From: Prado023 sp964418695
Lineage (GTDB): Bacteria > Actinomycetota > Actinomycetes > S36-B12 > CAIYMF01
DNA length: 64,000 nt
NCBI GenBank assembly: GCA_964418695.1
Contig: CAYQMN010000009.1
Coordinates: 1-64,000, forward strand
Direction: 5' to 3'
The number at the start of each line of letters is the position of its first letter. The stretch's first letter is position 1. Shown in pieces: positions 34,199 through 43,724 of the stretch. The position numbers were made by a program, and so were the translations under genes. The notes under the pieces are model-generated. The model saw nothing but the letters and a program-made list of their open reading frames with translations, had not been told where the DNA came from and did no database searches.

Positions 34199-35698
34199 GT
34201 GGCCCCGTGGGATCATGCTCCGGTGGTCGCGGGTGAGCGGTCCGCGCGACCGCGCTTCGCGGTCGCGCGGACCGTGCCTCTGCTCGCGGCGCTGGCCCTT
34301 GCGGTGGGCGGCTGCAGTGCCTCGTCGTCCGACGCCGCGCTCTCCGACGCCGCGCTGATCCGTGCCACGCCCGGGCCGTCCGCTCCCGGGCCGTCCGCCC
34401 CCGGGCCGTCCGCCCCCGGGCCGTCCGCCCCCGGCGCGACCCCGCCCACCGGGCCAGGCCCGGCCTCGGCCGCTCCCACCGGACCCGGCTCGACGGGTCC
34501 GGATGCCAGCTCCGACCTGCCCCGTCCGCCCAGTCCCATTGCTTCTTCGGTCTCGACCATGCCTGACCACCCCACCACCAGCCTGGCGTGCGTCCGTGAG
34601 CTGCCCAAGGCGGTGCGCATCGGCCAGACCATGCTGGTCACCACGACCGGAGTCTCGCGGGTGCGTGAGTGGCTGGCCCAGGGCTGGATCGCCGGGATCC
34701 TGGTCAACGGTCGGCTCAGTGCTCCGACCGCGACCGCTCTGCGCGCGGCCACGTCGGATCGCGCCAACCGCTACGGCGCCCTGCTGGCCGCTGACGAGGA
34801 GGGCGGCGGCGTCCAGCGGTACGCCGGACTCATCGGCTCGATCCCGTCCGAGCAGCGCCTGGGGTGGTCGATGACCTCGCAGCAGGTGGAGCAGCTGTGG
34901 ACCCGGCACGCGGCCGCGCTGGCCGAGTGGGGCGTGGACCTCGTCCTGGCGCCCGTGGTGGATGTGGGACACGGCCCGGGGATCGGGTCGCGCTCGTACT
35001 CCTCGACCCCGGGGGTGGTGGCCGAGTACGGCCGGGCCGCCGCCCAGGGGATCGCGCAGGCGGGGCTGCTGCCGGTTCTCAAGCACTTCCCCGGCCATGG
35101 GCGGGCCTCGGGGGACTCGCACGACGCGGCGGTCACCGGACCGGAGCTGGGCACTCTGCGCACGGTCGACCTCGTCCCGTACAAGCGCATCCTGGCCACG
35201 GGTCCGGAGGTGGGCGTGCTGGTCGGTCACACGACCGTCCCAGGGTTGACCGCCAAGCCCGGCAGCCAGTCCCCCCGGGTGATCGACGGCCTGCTGCGCG
35301 ACCGTCTGGGCTTCGACGGCCTGGTGGTCAGCGACGCCCTCGGCATGGCCGCGGCCGGCCAGCCCACTCAAGGCGACGCGCTGGTCGGTTTCCTGGCCGC
35401 CGGCGGCGACCTGGGGATCGTCGGGCCCTACGGCTCGGTGCAGGGCCGCGCGGCGGTGGTCGAGGCCCTGGCCGACGGCGACCTGTCCTGGGATCGGGTG
35501 GACCAGGCGGCGGCCCGGGTCCTGGCGGTCAAGGGCCTGGACCCGTGCGCGCTGGCGGCTGGCGAGCGCGCCGGCACGCAGGCCGGGAAGCGGGGCCGAG
35601 GCGGCGGGCACGCGAGCTCCACCGCGGACCCCGAGACCCCCGGCGACGCCGGGCTGCCGCCCGATCCACCCGTGGTGAACCCCTCCGAAGCGCCCTGA
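34199..35698 (+). CDS. GH3 beta-N-acetylhexosaminidase-type lipoprotein
   Basis: This protein (499 residues from GTG 34199) is a glycoside hydrolase family 3 enzyme of NagZ type, probably removing terminal N-acetylglucosamine from wall fragments outside the membrane. A signal peptide ends in a lipobox (VGGC, Cys39). A Pro/Ser/Gly linker follows, including four 15-bp DNA units (34373-34432). The catalytic domain shows LLAADEEGGGVQR, KHFPGHG (295-301), the Asp306-Ser-His308 dyad and the nucleophile Asp379 in VVSDALGMA. The C-terminal 50 residues are disordered. The GTG at 34223 is another possible start. Translation may be coupled to the sulfotransferase-like gene. Confidence 0.87.
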   Translation: MAPWDHAPVVAGERSARPRFAVARTVPLLAALALAVGGCSASSSDAALSDAALIRATPGPSAPGPSAPGPSAPGPSAPGATPPTGPGPASAAPTGPGSTGPDASSDLPRPPSPIASSVSTMPDHPTTSLACVRELPKAVRIGQTMLVTTTGVSRVREWLAQGWIAGILVNGRLSAPTATALRAATSDRANRYGALLAADEEGGGVQRYAGLIGSIPSEQRLGWSMTSQQVEQLWTRHAAALAEWGVDLVLAPVVDVGHGPGIGSRSYSSTPGVVAEYGRAAAQGIAQAGLLPVLKHFPGHGRASGDSHDAAVTGPELGTLRTVDLVPYKRILATGPEVGVLVGHTTVPGLTAKPGSQSPRVIDGLLRDRLGFDGLVVSDALGMAAAGQPTQGDALVGFLAAGGDLGIVGPYGSVQGRAAVVEALADGDLSWDRVDQAAARVLAVKGLDPCALAAGERAGTQAGKRGRGGGHASSTADPETPGDAGLPPDPPVVNPSEAP

Positions 35699-35713
35699 CC
35701 GGGAATCGCCAGC

Positions 35714-36973
35714 GTGACGGTCGGGCAGAATGTCCGCGTGCTGAAGGGCTTGCCGGACTCGTTGGACGCGCGGGGGACGCGCCTGCGCTGGTGGTTCGCC
35801 ACGCGCGGATTCGCCTTGCTCGTGGCCGGGCTGATGATGCTGCACCAGGACTGGAAGCACCTCTTCGACGACCTCGACGTGTACGCCCGCTGGGGGCTGG
35901 AGCTGGCCCAGGGCCGGGTCCCTTACGAGGACCCGATGTGGCAGTACCCGCCGCTGGCCGCGTTCGTGTTCGGGGGAATCGGCCTGCTGGGGTCGAAGCC
36001 CTGGATGTTCGCGATCCTGTTCGTGCTGGTGGACGTGGCGATCAGCGTGCTGCTGGCCCGCGACGCTCGCCAGCACGGCCGCTGGCAGGGCTTCGCGGTG
36101 TGGCTGGCCGCGCCGATCCTGATCGGGCCGATCATGTACGGCCGCTACGACGTGATCCCCACCGTGTTCGCGTTGGGCGGGCTGCTGGCGATGGCCGCGC
36201 CGGTGACGGCCGGGGTGATCCTGGCGATCGGCGGCGGACTGAAGGTGTGGCCGGCGGTGATGGGCCTGGCGATCAGTCAGCGCTCGTGGCTGCGCGGGGC
36301 GCTGGGCGCGGGCGTGACCGGGGTGGTCATCATCGCGGTGTCGGCATGGGTGTTCCCGGGGATCATCGCGGGCTTCGTGGACAACGGCGAGGCCCGCGGC
36401 CTGCAGACGGAGTCGGTCGCGGCGCTGCCGTTCGTGTGGGCACGCATGTTCGTGGCCAACGACGTGATCCCGGAGGAGTTCCGGTACGGCTCCTCGGAGG
36501 TCGGGCACCCGCTGGCCGACCAGGTCGCCGCGCTGCTGGTGCCGCTCACCCTGGTCGGTCTGCTGGTGCTGATCGTCGTGCGCCTCATCGGCCGCCTGGA
36601 CCGGGTCCCGCCGGCGGACATCGCGTTCGTCGCGATCCTGTGGCTGATGGCCACGTCGCGGGTGCTCAGCCCGCAGTACAACGTGTGGCTGGTCGGCATG
36701 GCCGCGCTGGTCTGGGCGCTCGGCTCGGCCCGGATGCGCCGGGCGACCGTCCCGGTGGCCGTCACGGCGGTGACCGCCCAGGCGCTTTACCCGTTCTGCT
36801 ACGTGGACATCATCGACGGCGGCTTCGTCGGGGTGGCCGTCCAGACCGTTCGGATCTTCGCTCTGGTCGCCTCGCTCGTGATGGCCGTGCGCATCCTTCG
36901 AGACGAGATGCGGGAGCCCGGCTCCCGGGTCGAGCCCGGCGACGGATCGTCGACCCAGGCGCGTATCGCCTGA
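35714..36973 (+). CDS. GT87/DUF2029-type polyprenyl-phosphate sugar transferase
   Basis: This 419-residue multi-pass membrane protein resembles GT87 (DUF2029) mannosyltransferases of actinobacteria, which move a sugar from a polyprenyl phosphate to a glycolipid on the outer face of the membrane. The first outer loop has the acidic pair in FDDLDVYARWGLELAQG and the conserved VPYEDPMWQYPPLAAFVF; about ten helices follow. The start is one of two GTG codons (35714 or about 35738). It is 15 bp after the GH3 gene and belongs with that envelope group. The acceptor is unknown. Confidence 0.8.
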   Translation: MTVGQNVRVLKGLPDSLDARGTRLRWWFATRGFALLVAGLMMLHQDWKHLFDDLDVYARWGLELAQGRVPYEDPMWQYPPLAAFVFGGIGLLGSKPWMFAILFVLVDVAISVLLARDARQHGRWQGFAVWLAAPILIGPIMYGRYDVIPTVFALGGLLAMAAPVTAGVILAIGGGLKVWPAVMGLAISQRSWLRGALGAGVTGVVIIAVSAWVFPGIIAGFVDNGEARGLQTESVAALPFVWARMFVANDVIPEEFRYGSSEVGHPLADQVAALLVPLTLVGLLVLIVVRLIGRLDRVPPADIAFVAILWLMATSRVLSPQYNVWLVGMAALVWALGSARMRRATVPVAVTAVTAQALYPFCYVDIIDGGFVGVAVQTVRIFALVASLVMAVRILRDEMREPGSRVEPGDGSSTQARIA

Positions 36974-37078
36974 CCCGGCATCACCGGGCGCTGAGCGCCT
37001 CGCGCGCATCCCCTGGATCGTCCGGGGCCTCGTGCGCCGGGGGGTAGGGTCGCCCGAGACCACACCCCGGGAGGGCCC

Positions 37079-37948
37079 GTGAACCGCACCCGTCTCCTCG
37101 TCGTCGCCACCGCGATCGGTGCCCTGGCCCTGTCGGCGTGCTCGCCCAGCGAGCCGGAGGCCGACGCCCCGAGCCCGACCGCGTCGAAGACCTGCACCAA
37201 GGACAGCCTGACCACCCTCTCGCCCGGCAAGCTCACGATCGCCACCGGCGACCCGGCCTACGAGCCTTGGGTGATGAACGACGATCCGGCGTCCGGTGAG
37301 GGCTTCGAGGCGGCCGTCGCCTACGCCGCGGCCGCGCAGCTGGGCTACGCCCACGGCGACGTCACCTGGGTGCGCACGACCTTCGACGGCGCGATCGCCC
37401 CGGGCCCCAAGACCTTCGACTGGAACATCCAGCAGTTCTCGATCAGCGACGAGCGCAAGAAGGCGGTCGACCTGTCCACGCCGTACTACGACGTCACCCA
37501 GGCGATCGTCTCCTACCAGGGCTCCCCGATCGAGGGCGCGACCTCGGTCGCGGACCTCAAGTCCGCCAAGCTGGGCGCGGCCTTGGGGTCCACCTCGCTG
37601 GACGTCGCCGAGGAGGTCATCGCCCCGGACAAGCAGGTCTCCACGTTCAACGACAACGCCGCGGGCGTCTCGGCGCTGAAGAACAAGCAGGTCGACGGCC
37701 TGGTCGTGGACCTGCCGACCGCGTTCTACCTGGTCCAGGCCGAGATCGACGGCGGCGTCATCGTCGGGCAGGTGCCGGTGCCCGAGGGCCAACAGGCCGA
37801 GCAGCTGGGCATCCTGCTGGCCAAGGACAGCCCGCTGACCGCGTGCACCAGCCAAGCCGTGGACGAGCTGAGCGCCGACGGGACGCTGACCCACCTGGAG
37901 CAGAAGTGGCTGGCCACCGAGGCCGACGCCCCGATGCTCGCCCAGTAG
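37079..37948 (+). CDS. Polar amino acid ABC transporter, substrate-binding lipoprotein
   Basis: This 289-residue protein is a family 3 solute-binding protein (SBP_bac_3). The signal peptide ends in the lipobox LSAC, and the mature domain shows KLTIATGDPAYEPWV, FDWNIQQFSISDERKKAVDLS and GAALGSTSLDVAEEV typical of amino acid receptors. It starts at GTG 37079 after GGGAGGGC. The permease and ATPase genes follow at once, so it delivers a polar amino acid or a related small molecule to them. The 118-bp gap to the permease gene is Pro-codon-rich, low-complexity sequence. Confidence 0.9.
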   Translation: MNRTRLLVVATAIGALALSACSPSEPEADAPSPTASKTCTKDSLTTLSPGKLTIATGDPAYEPWVMNDDPASGEGFEAAVAYAAAAQLGYAHGDVTWVRTTFDGAIAPGPKTFDWNIQQFSISDERKKAVDLSTPYYDVTQAIVSYQGSPIEGATSVADLKSAKLGAALGSTSLDVAEEVIAPDKQVSTFNDNAAGVSALKNKQVDGLVVDLPTAFYLVQAEIDGGVIVGQVPVPEGQQAEQLGILLAKDSPLTACTSQAVDELSADGTLTHLEQKWLATEADAPMLAQ

Positions 37949-38066
37949 CCGGCGAGCTCGCCCAGCCGCCCATGCGCTCGCCCCGTCTGAGCTCGCCCCG
38001 CCCGCGCCCGCCCCACCCGCGCCCGCCCCACCCGCGCACGCCCCAGAGCAGCTCGCCCAGCACCCG

Positions 38067-38933
38067 ATGAGGCACGCATCGGCCGGTGTGGCCACCCCCA
38101 GCCCGGAGGAGGTGCGCCGGCGCGCGGTCCGGCGGCGCCAGGCGCGGCGTCGGGCCACGATCGCCACCGTCTCGACGGTGGTGGTGCTCGGCGCGCTCGC
38201 GGTCGCGGTGCTCACCTCGCCGGGCTGGCCGGTCGTCGCGCAGACGTTCTTCGACATCGGCTACGGCCTGGACGTCCTGCCCAAGGTCTTCCAGGGCCTT
38301 CTGCTCAACATTCGGCTGACCCTGATCGCCTCGGCCTGCATCGCCGTCATCGGCCTGGCCCTGGCCCTGGTGCGCACCTCGCGGGCGCCGGCGCTGGCGC
38401 CGCTGCGCATCCTGGCCACGGTCTACGTGGACCTGTTCCGCGGCGTGCCGACCCTGTTGGTGATCCTGCTGGTCGGCTTCGGGGTGCCGGCGCTCGGTCT
38501 GTCGGGCGTCACCACGTCGGTGGTCATCCTGGGCACTGCCGCGGTCGTGCTCACCTACTCGGCGTACGTGGCCGAGGTGCTGCGCAGCGGCATCCTGTCG
38601 GTGCATCCCAGCCAGGTGGCCTCGGCGCGCTCGCTGGGCCTGACCACCGGCCAGGCGATGCGCCACGTCGTGCTGCCGCAGGGCGTGCGCCGGGTGGTGC
38701 CGCCGCTGCTCAACGACTTCGTGTCCCTGCTCAAGGACACCGGCCTCATCTCGGTGCTCGGCGTCGTGGACGCGATCCGGGCCGCGCAGATCGAGGCGTC
38801 CCGCTCGTTCAACTACACCCCGTACGTGGTCGCCGCCGTGCTGTTCCTGATGCTCACCGTGCCGCTGACCCGGTTCACCGACCGGGTGCTGGCCCGCCAC
38901 ATCGCCCGGCAGAACGCCCAGGTGGGCGGATGA
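38067..38933 (+). CDS. Polar amino acid ABC transporter, permease
   Basis: This 288-residue protein is a HisMQ/GlnP-type permease: a basic N-terminus, a first helix, and the family core GLLLNIRLTLIASACIAVIG, then YVDLFRGVPTLLVILL and the ATPase-contacting EAA loop VASARSLGLTTGQAMRHVVLPQG. It forms the membrane channel with the ATPase encoded next, which overlaps it by the ATGA tetranucleotide. It likely acts as a homodimer because only one permease gene is present. Confidence 0.93.
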   Translation: MRHASAGVATPSPEEVRRRAVRRRQARRRATIATVSTVVVLGALAVAVLTSPGWPVVAQTFFDIGYGLDVLPKVFQGLLLNIRLTLIASACIAVIGLALALVRTSRAPALAPLRILATVYVDLFRGVPTLLVILLVGFGVPALGLSGVTTSVVILGTAAVVLTYSAYVAEVLRSGILSVHPSQVASARSLGLTTGQAMRHVVLPQGVRRVVPPLLNDFVSLLKDTGLISVLGVVDAIRAAQIEASRSFNYTPYVVAAVLFLMLTVPLTRFTDRVLARHIARQNAQVGG

Positions 38934-39721
38934 GGACGCGGCGCTCCAGGGCCCAGGAGCTGCCGCGCGTGGCAGGCGCTCCGGTGCTCGAGGTTCACGA
39001 GGTGGTCAAGTCTTTTGGTGCCGAGCGGGTGCTGCGCGGGGTGTCCCTGCGGGTCCCGGAGCACTCGGTGACCGTGCTGATCGGCGCCTCCGGCTCGGGC
39101 AAGTCGACGCTGCTGCGCTGCGTGAACCTGCTCACCCGCGTCGACGACGGGGTCATCCGGCTGGACGGCTGGGACATCACCGACCCGCTGGTCGACCCCG
39201 ACCGGGTGCGCCGGCAGGTCGGCATGGTCTTCCAGTCGTTCAACCTGTTCCCGCATCTGAGCGTCCTGGACAACGTGACCCTGGCGCCGCGCCGGGTGCA
39301 CGGGATCGCCACCGCGAGGGCCGAGGCGGACGGCCGGGCGCTGCTGGAGCGGTTCGGCCTGGCTGACAAGGCCGACCAGTACCCCGACCGGCTGTCCGGC
39401 GGCCAGCAGCAGCGGGTCGCCATCGTGCGCTCGCTGGCCGTGGCGCCCCGGCTCATGCTCATGGACGAGGTCACCTCGGCGTTGGACCCGGCGCTGGTCA
39501 ACGAGGTGCTGGCGACCGTCCGCGACCTCAAGGGCGAGGGGATGACCATGGTCATCGCGACCCACGAGATGGGCTTCGCCGCCCAGGTCGCCGACGAGGT
39601 CTGCTTCCTGGAGGCCGGCCGGATCCTGGAGCGCGGCATACCCGACCAGGTGCTGCACGACCCCGTGGAGCCGGCCACCCGGGACTTCCTGCGCCGGGTC
39701 CACGAGGCCGGCCGGCTCTAG
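38930..39721 (+). CDS. Polar amino acid ABC transporter, ATPase (GlnQ-like)
   Basis: This 263-residue cytosolic ATPase powers the transporter. It carries Walker A (GASGSGKSTLL), Q-loop VFQSFNLFPHLSVLDN, signature LSGGQQQRVAI, Walker B MLMDEVTSALDP and the H-loop ATHEMGF, all in family positions. Its start overlaps the permease stop (ATGA), which suggests translational coupling. About 20 extra basic residues precede the usual family start. It is convergent with the carboxypeptidase gene, 31 bp away. Confidence 0.95.
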   Translation: MRTRRSRAQELPRVAGAPVLEVHEVVKSFGAERVLRGVSLRVPEHSVTVLIGASGSGKSTLLRCVNLLTRVDDGVIRLDGWDITDPLVDPDRVRRQVGMVFQSFNLFPHLSVLDNVTLAPRRVHGIATARAEADGRALLERFGLADKADQYPDRLSGGQQQRVAIVRSLAVAPRLMLMDEVTSALDPALVNEVLATVRDLKGEGMTMVIATHEMGFAAQVADEVCFLEAGRILERGIPDQVLHDPVEPATRDFLRRVHEAGRL

Positions 39722-39752
39722 GCGGGCCGGTCGAGGGGGCCGGCTTCGGCAC

Positions 39753-41270
39753 TCAGGAGCGTGCGGGCTCCAGCTCCTCGCTGGTGTCGGCCACGGCCGG
39801 CGCTGGATCGGTCGGCGCTGGATCGGCGGGATCGACCGGAGCCGTCCGCCGCGCAGACCCGGCCTGCTCCAGAGCCCAGTCGTCCAGGTCGATCCAGGCA
39901 GTGCGATCGCGGTGCTCGGCCCAGTACACGCGCGCCCGCACGAGCACCAGGACGGCCATCGCCAGGGTGAGCAGCGTCAGCGGTCCGGGGATCCCGGGCA
40001 GGAACCGGCTGGCCCCGGCTGTGGCGGTCGGCGCGTCCGCCCCCTTCGCCTGCTTGCCGGTCACCGTCTGGGCCGCCGGTGCCGTGCCCACCTCGGGCAG
40101 CGGCTGCACGGTCCGGTCGAACGTGGGTGCGGCGGCGATCGACGAGGGCAGCTGGCCCACCGGCTGGAGGTTGGCCCGATTGGCGAACCCCCAGTTCAGC
40201 AAGGCCTCGCCGGTCCGGTAGGTGTTGCCGCCGATGTGGAACATCGTGGCGATCAGCCGGTGCCCGTCGCGCTCGGCCGCGGTGACGAGGGTGTTGCCGG
40301 CCTTGCTGGTGTAGCCGGACTTGCCGCCCATGGTGCCCTCGAAGCCGACGCGCCACAGGGTCCGGTCGAGGTTGTAGATCGGGTAGATGACCCGATCGCC
40401 CTTCTTGGTCTGCTTGCCCGGGAAGTCGACCTGCTTGAGCATCAGCACGCTGGCGATGTCCGGGTTGGCGAACGCCTCGCGGCCCACCAGAGCCATGTCC
40501 CGCGCTGTCGTGTACTGGCCCGGCTCGTCCAGCCCGCTGGGCGTCTTCACCACGGTCCGGGTCGCGCCGAGCCGCTTGGCCTCCTCGTTCATCTGCTTCA
40601 CGGTCGCCTCGATGCCTCCGTTCGCCCGGGCCAGCGCGTTGGCCGCGTCGTTGGCGCTGGGCAGCAGGGCGGCGTGCGCGAGGTCGGCGACGTTGTAGGT
40701 CAGGCCCTTGTACATGACGACCCGGTTGCCCTCGGCCACCTCGTCGGCGGGCACCGCACGGTAGGGCTGATCCAGGGCCAGCCGGGGCAGCACCGTGACC
40801 GCGGTGAGCAGCTTGAGGGTCGAGGCCGGGCGCACCAGCAGGTCGGGGTTGTGCTGGGCGAGGATCTCGCCGGTGTCCAGGTCGGCGATCACCCAGGCGT
40901 CGGCGGCCACCGGCGGCGGGGCGACCGAGCCGGAGCGGGCCCGCAGGTCCACGGTGGCGGGGATGTTCTTGCGACTCACCGGATCGGGCTGGGCCGAGGC
41001 GCTCGCGTCGGTGCTGGCCCCGGGCGAGGCCGCAGCCCTGGTCGGGGCAGCCGAGGGCGATGCGCTGGGTGCGGCACTGGCCGCAGCCGAGCCTGCCCCG
41101 GACTGGGTCGCGAACGTTCCAGGGCTCGTCGGCTGGACCGGCGTGGCGGCGGCGGGGTGGGTCGGAGCCGGGTTCGGAGTGGCGTTGTCCTGGGCGGACG
41201 CAGCCGACCCTGGGACGACCAGACACGCGGTCAATGCGAGCGCGGCCAGCGCGCGGGAAGAGGCACCCAT
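39753..41270 (-). CDS. D-alanyl-D-alanine carboxypeptidase (DacA/PBP5-type, S11)
   Basis: This 505-residue penicillin-binding protein of peptidase family S11 trims the terminal D-Ala of peptidoglycan stem peptides. It has a signal peptide (residues 1-26), a 75-residue Ala/Pro/Ser/Thr linker, and the catalytic motifs S150-x-x-K153 (PASTLK), S205-A-N207 and K317-S-G319. A C-terminal membrane helix (about 450-470) and an acidic cytosolic tail anchor it. On its own strand TAGCCT lies 8 bp before the ATG at 41270, so the mRNA may be leaderless. A KSG in place of the usual KTG is within family variation. Confidence 0.9.
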   Translation of the reverse strand: MGASSRALAALALTACLVVPGSAASAQDNATPNPAPTHPAAATPVQPTSPGTFATQSGAGSAAASAAPSASPSAAPTRAAASPGASTDASASAQPDPVSRKNIPATVDLRARSGSVAPPPVAADAWVIADLDTGEILAQHNPDLLVRPASTLKLLTAVTVLPRLALDQPYRAVPADEVAEGNRVVMYKGLTYNVADLAHAALLPSANDAANALARANGGIEATVKQMNEEAKRLGATRTVVKTPSGLDEPGQYTTARDMALVGREAFANPDIASVLMLKQVDFPGKQTKKGDRVIYPIYNLDRTLWRVGFEGTMGGKSGYTSKAGNTLVTAAERDGHRLIATMFHIGGNTYRTGEALLNWGFANRANLQPVGQLPSSIAAAPTFDRTVQPLPEVGTAPAAQTVTGKQAKGADAPTATAGASRFLPGIPGPLTLLTLAMAVLVLVRARVYWAEHRDRTAWIDLDDWALEQAGSARRTAPVDPADPAPTDPAPAVADTSEELEPARS

Positions 41271-41475
41271 ATCGGGTGACAGGCTAAGCGCCTCGCCGCC
41301 CCCGGCCGGGGCGCCACGCGGTCCCGCTGTCGGGACCTCTCGGCGGGTGGCCTGAACCCGGGCGAACTGGGGCGAATGTGGGCGATGTGGGTGACCTGGG
41401 CGTGTCGGCGTTTCGCGCGAGGCCCGTTCGCTGGTTCGATTGCGTGACGTGTTGGCCTGAAGGAGGGACCCGCAG

Positions 41476-42357
41476 ATGCGCCGGATCGCTGCGATCGTGG
41501 GGTTCTTGATGCTCCTGGAAGGGGCGCTCCTCGCGCCGGCTGCCCTCGCGCCGGCTGCTGTCGCGGCTGCGGGCCGGCCGGCGACTCTGGACGTGCGCGC
41601 GCGGATGCTGGAGTCCGGCCGGATCCTGCTGGAGGTGACCAGCGACGCCAGGTCGGTCCTCGTCGTGTGGCGCACCGCGGCCGGTTCGAGCCAGGCCGCG
41701 ATCATGCTCCCGCGCGCGGGTCGAGTGGCCGGGTTGGTGCCCAAGGGCTCGACGAAGATCACTGCGAAGGCTCGAGCGACGGCCAGCCGGCGCGAGAGCG
41801 CCACGATCAAGGTCAGGGTCGCCCCGGTCAGGAAGCCCCCGAAGCCCCTGAAGACCTCGAAGGCCTCCACAACCGCGAAGGCCTCCAAGCCCACCACGAG
41901 CAAGACCAGCGTGCGCAAGCCCTCCGACAACACGGTCGTCCCCGCCAGCTCGGGGACCGGCCGGCGCATCATCTGGTCCAAGTCGCGCAACCGGGTCTGG
42001 CTGATGAGCGGGGACCGGTCGGTCGCGCGGACCTTCCCCGTCACCGACCGCGACGACCTGACGCCCGTCGGCACGTACCGGGTGCAGGGCAGCCGTCCGG
42101 TGAGCTACTCCATCGACGAGCACGGGCGCGCGTGGCGTCTGGACCACTTCGTCCGCTTCCGCAAGCGGTGCGCCGCGTGCGCGTGGATCGGCTTCCACGC
42201 GATCCCCGTCAGTGGAGCCGGCAAGCTGATCCAGCCGGTCTCGGATCTGGGGACCAACCGGCACACCTCACACGGGTGCCTGCGCTTGGAGAGCGCGGAC
42301 GCCCGCTACCTCTACGGCTTCGCCGGGCCGGGAACCAAGGTCGTCGTGGTGGCCTGA
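41476..42357 (+). CDS. Secreted L,D-transpeptidase (YkuD fold)
   Basis: This 293-residue protein has a signal peptide (residues 1-32), a beta-rich stretch, a Lys/Thr/Ser/Pro linker (115-155) and a C-terminal YkuD domain with the catalytic motif H263-x-x-H266-G-C268-L-R (HTSHGCLR). It would form 3-3 crosslinks in peptidoglycan or attach proteins. Just before the catalytic His241 region it carries an extra Cys pair, C232 and C235 (RCAACAWIGFHA). AAGGAGGG precedes the ATG. It is transcribed toward the eCIS cluster but 148 bp separate them, so linkage is uncertain. Confidence 0.87.
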   Translation: MRRIAAIVGFLMLLEGALLAPAALAPAAVAAAGRPATLDVRARMLESGRILLEVTSDARSVLVVWRTAAGSSQAAIMLPRAGRVAGLVPKGSTKITAKARATASRRESATIKVRVAPVRKPPKPLKTSKASTTAKASKPTTSKTSVRKPSDNTVVPASSGTGRRIIWSKSRNRVWLMSGDRSVARTFPVTDRDDLTPVGTYRVQGSRPVSYSIDEHGRAWRLDHFVRFRKRCAACAWIGFHAIPVSGAGKLIQPVSDLGTNRHTSHGCLRLESADARYLYGFAGPGTKVVVVA

Positions 42358-42505
42358 CGCGCCGCCGTCCCCAGGAGCGCCGGCACGGGGCAGACTGCCC
42401 GACCGGACCTCCCTGAGCGCCTGTTCGTGCAGTCGCGCATCCCTTGGCAGGGCCCGGCCACCGGAGCATGCTGGGGCTCTGGCTGCGTGCCCAGGAGGTT
42501 GGTCC

Positions 42506-43408
42506 ATGCGCGAGTTCGAACCAGTGCTGTCCGCTGACCCCGCACCGCGGGCCCGGACCGAGCGAGGCCGCGGCGTGGACGCGCTGCTCGGGCAGGCCGC
42601 CGCCCAAGGCAAGGTGGGAGCCCTCGGGCCCACCGGGATGCTCAAGCTGCAGCGGGAGGTCGGCAACGCCGGCGCCTCGGCCCTGATGGAGCACGAGGAG
42701 GAGCGCTCGCCCGTGCACGACGTGGTCGGCTCGGGTGGGGAGCCGCTGAGCAAGGACGTCCGCACCGACATGGAGTCCCGGCTCGGACACGACTTCTCCG
42801 ACGTGCGCGTGCACAGCGACTCCGCGGCGCACGACTCCGCGCAGGCGGTCTCCGCGCGCGCCTACACGGTCGGCTCCCATGTGGTCTTCCAGCGTGACGC
42901 CTACGACCCCGGCTCGCCGGAGGGACAGCACACGCTGGCCCACGAGCTGGCCCATGTGGTGCAGCAGCGGTCCGGCCCGGTCGAGGGCCAGGACGCGAGC
43001 GGCGGCATCCGGGTCAGCGACCCGGGCGACCGGCACGAGCGGGAGGCCGTGCAGGCCGCCGACGCCGCGATGGCCGGCCAGGCGCCGACCGTGGCCGGCT
43101 CGGGCTCCGCGGGTGTGCAGCGCGAGGAGGAGGGGGCCGAGGAGGAGGCGTCCGAGTCGCCGGCCGTCCAGACCTACGTGCAGCGCCACGAGTCGGGCGA
43201 GGACGAGTCGTCGCAGTCTCCGGCCGTGCAGAGCTTCGTGCAGCGCGAGGAGGAGGGGGCCGAGGAGGAGGCGTCCGAGTCGCCCGCCGTCCAGACCTAC
43301 GTGCAGCGCGAGGACGAAGCGCCCGAGGAGGAGATGTCCGAGTCGCCCGCGGTCCAGACGCACGTCCAGCGCGAGGAGGAGGGCGACGAGGCTGAAGGCG
43401 AGGAGTGA
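42506..43408 (+). CDS. eCIS-associated DUF4157 protein with HELAH motif and acidic VQR repeats
   Basis: This 300-residue protein carries the DUF4157 domain found in most eCIS loci (residues about 78-160: LSKDVRTDMESRLGHDFSDV, then RVHSD and AYTVGSHVVF) with a zinc-protease-like H146-E-L-A-H150. The N-terminus has the common LQREVGNAG lead-in. Residues 204-300 are acidic 20-21-residue repeats, each beginning VQR (for example VQREEEGAEEEASESPAVQ), five in all. DUF4157 proteins have been proposed as cargo, cargo-processing factors or toxins; none of these is proven here. CAGGAGG precedes the ATG at 42506. It lies 316 bp upstream of the sheath gene. Confidence 0.85.
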   Translation: MREFEPVLSADPAPRARTERGRGVDALLGQAAAQGKVGALGPTGMLKLQREVGNAGASALMEHEEERSPVHDVVGSGGEPLSKDVRTDMESRLGHDFSDVRVHSDSAAHDSAQAVSARAYTVGSHVVFQRDAYDPGSPEGQHTLAHELAHVVQQRSGPVEGQDASGGIRVSDPGDRHEREAVQAADAAMAGQAPTVAGSGSAGVQREEEGAEEEASESPAVQTYVQRHESGEDESSQSPAVQSFVQREEEGAEEEASESPAVQTYVQREDEAPEEEMSESPAVQTHVQREEEGDEAEGEE

Positions 43409-43724
43409 GCAAGAGCCCAGGTGAAGCTCTGACGCAGACCGCCCGGCGGGACTCGCGACGAGCCGTCCGGTGGTGGCACTGACCCACCCGGTGGCCTCCG
43501 CGGCCAGCCACCGCCGCCCAGGCGCGGGCCTGGGGTCGTGCCTGGCCCGTTGTCCCACGCCATCGGCTCTTTCGGCGTTCGGCGGGCCATCGGGGCCGCC
43601 TGGCCAGGACTGCCCTATCGCGCACACCGGGGTTCCCCCGTTGCGGCCCCTTTCAGGTGGCAGCCCCACAGGGGAGTTGGGGACGCTGTGCACGGCCAGC
43701 AGGTGAGCCCGCAGGAGGAGCCCG
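43409..43724. other. Gap between DUF4157 gene and sheath gene, with a small hairpin
   Basis: This 316-bp gap contains no plausible gene. A perfect 7-bp stem (CCCAGGC at 43517-43523, GCCTGGG at 43528-43534) with a 4-nt loop lies 109 bp after the DUF4157 stop and may be a terminator or attenuator. The segment 43560-43720 before the sheath gene must hold any promoter of the structural operon; I cannot see a convincing sigma-70 consensus in it. Confidence 0.5.

Noticed and set aside
32813..38257. An 1814-codon open frame on the minus strand
   Set aside because: It runs opposite six genes with clear motifs (sulfotransferase-like, GH3, GT87, ABC transporter) and has only low-complexity His/Arg/Gly-rich translation, so it is a shadow.
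43409..43724. A 78-codon plus-strand open frame in the gap before the sheath gene
   Set aside because: Composition is low-complexity, no ribosome site is evident, and the frame ends without any family sequence.
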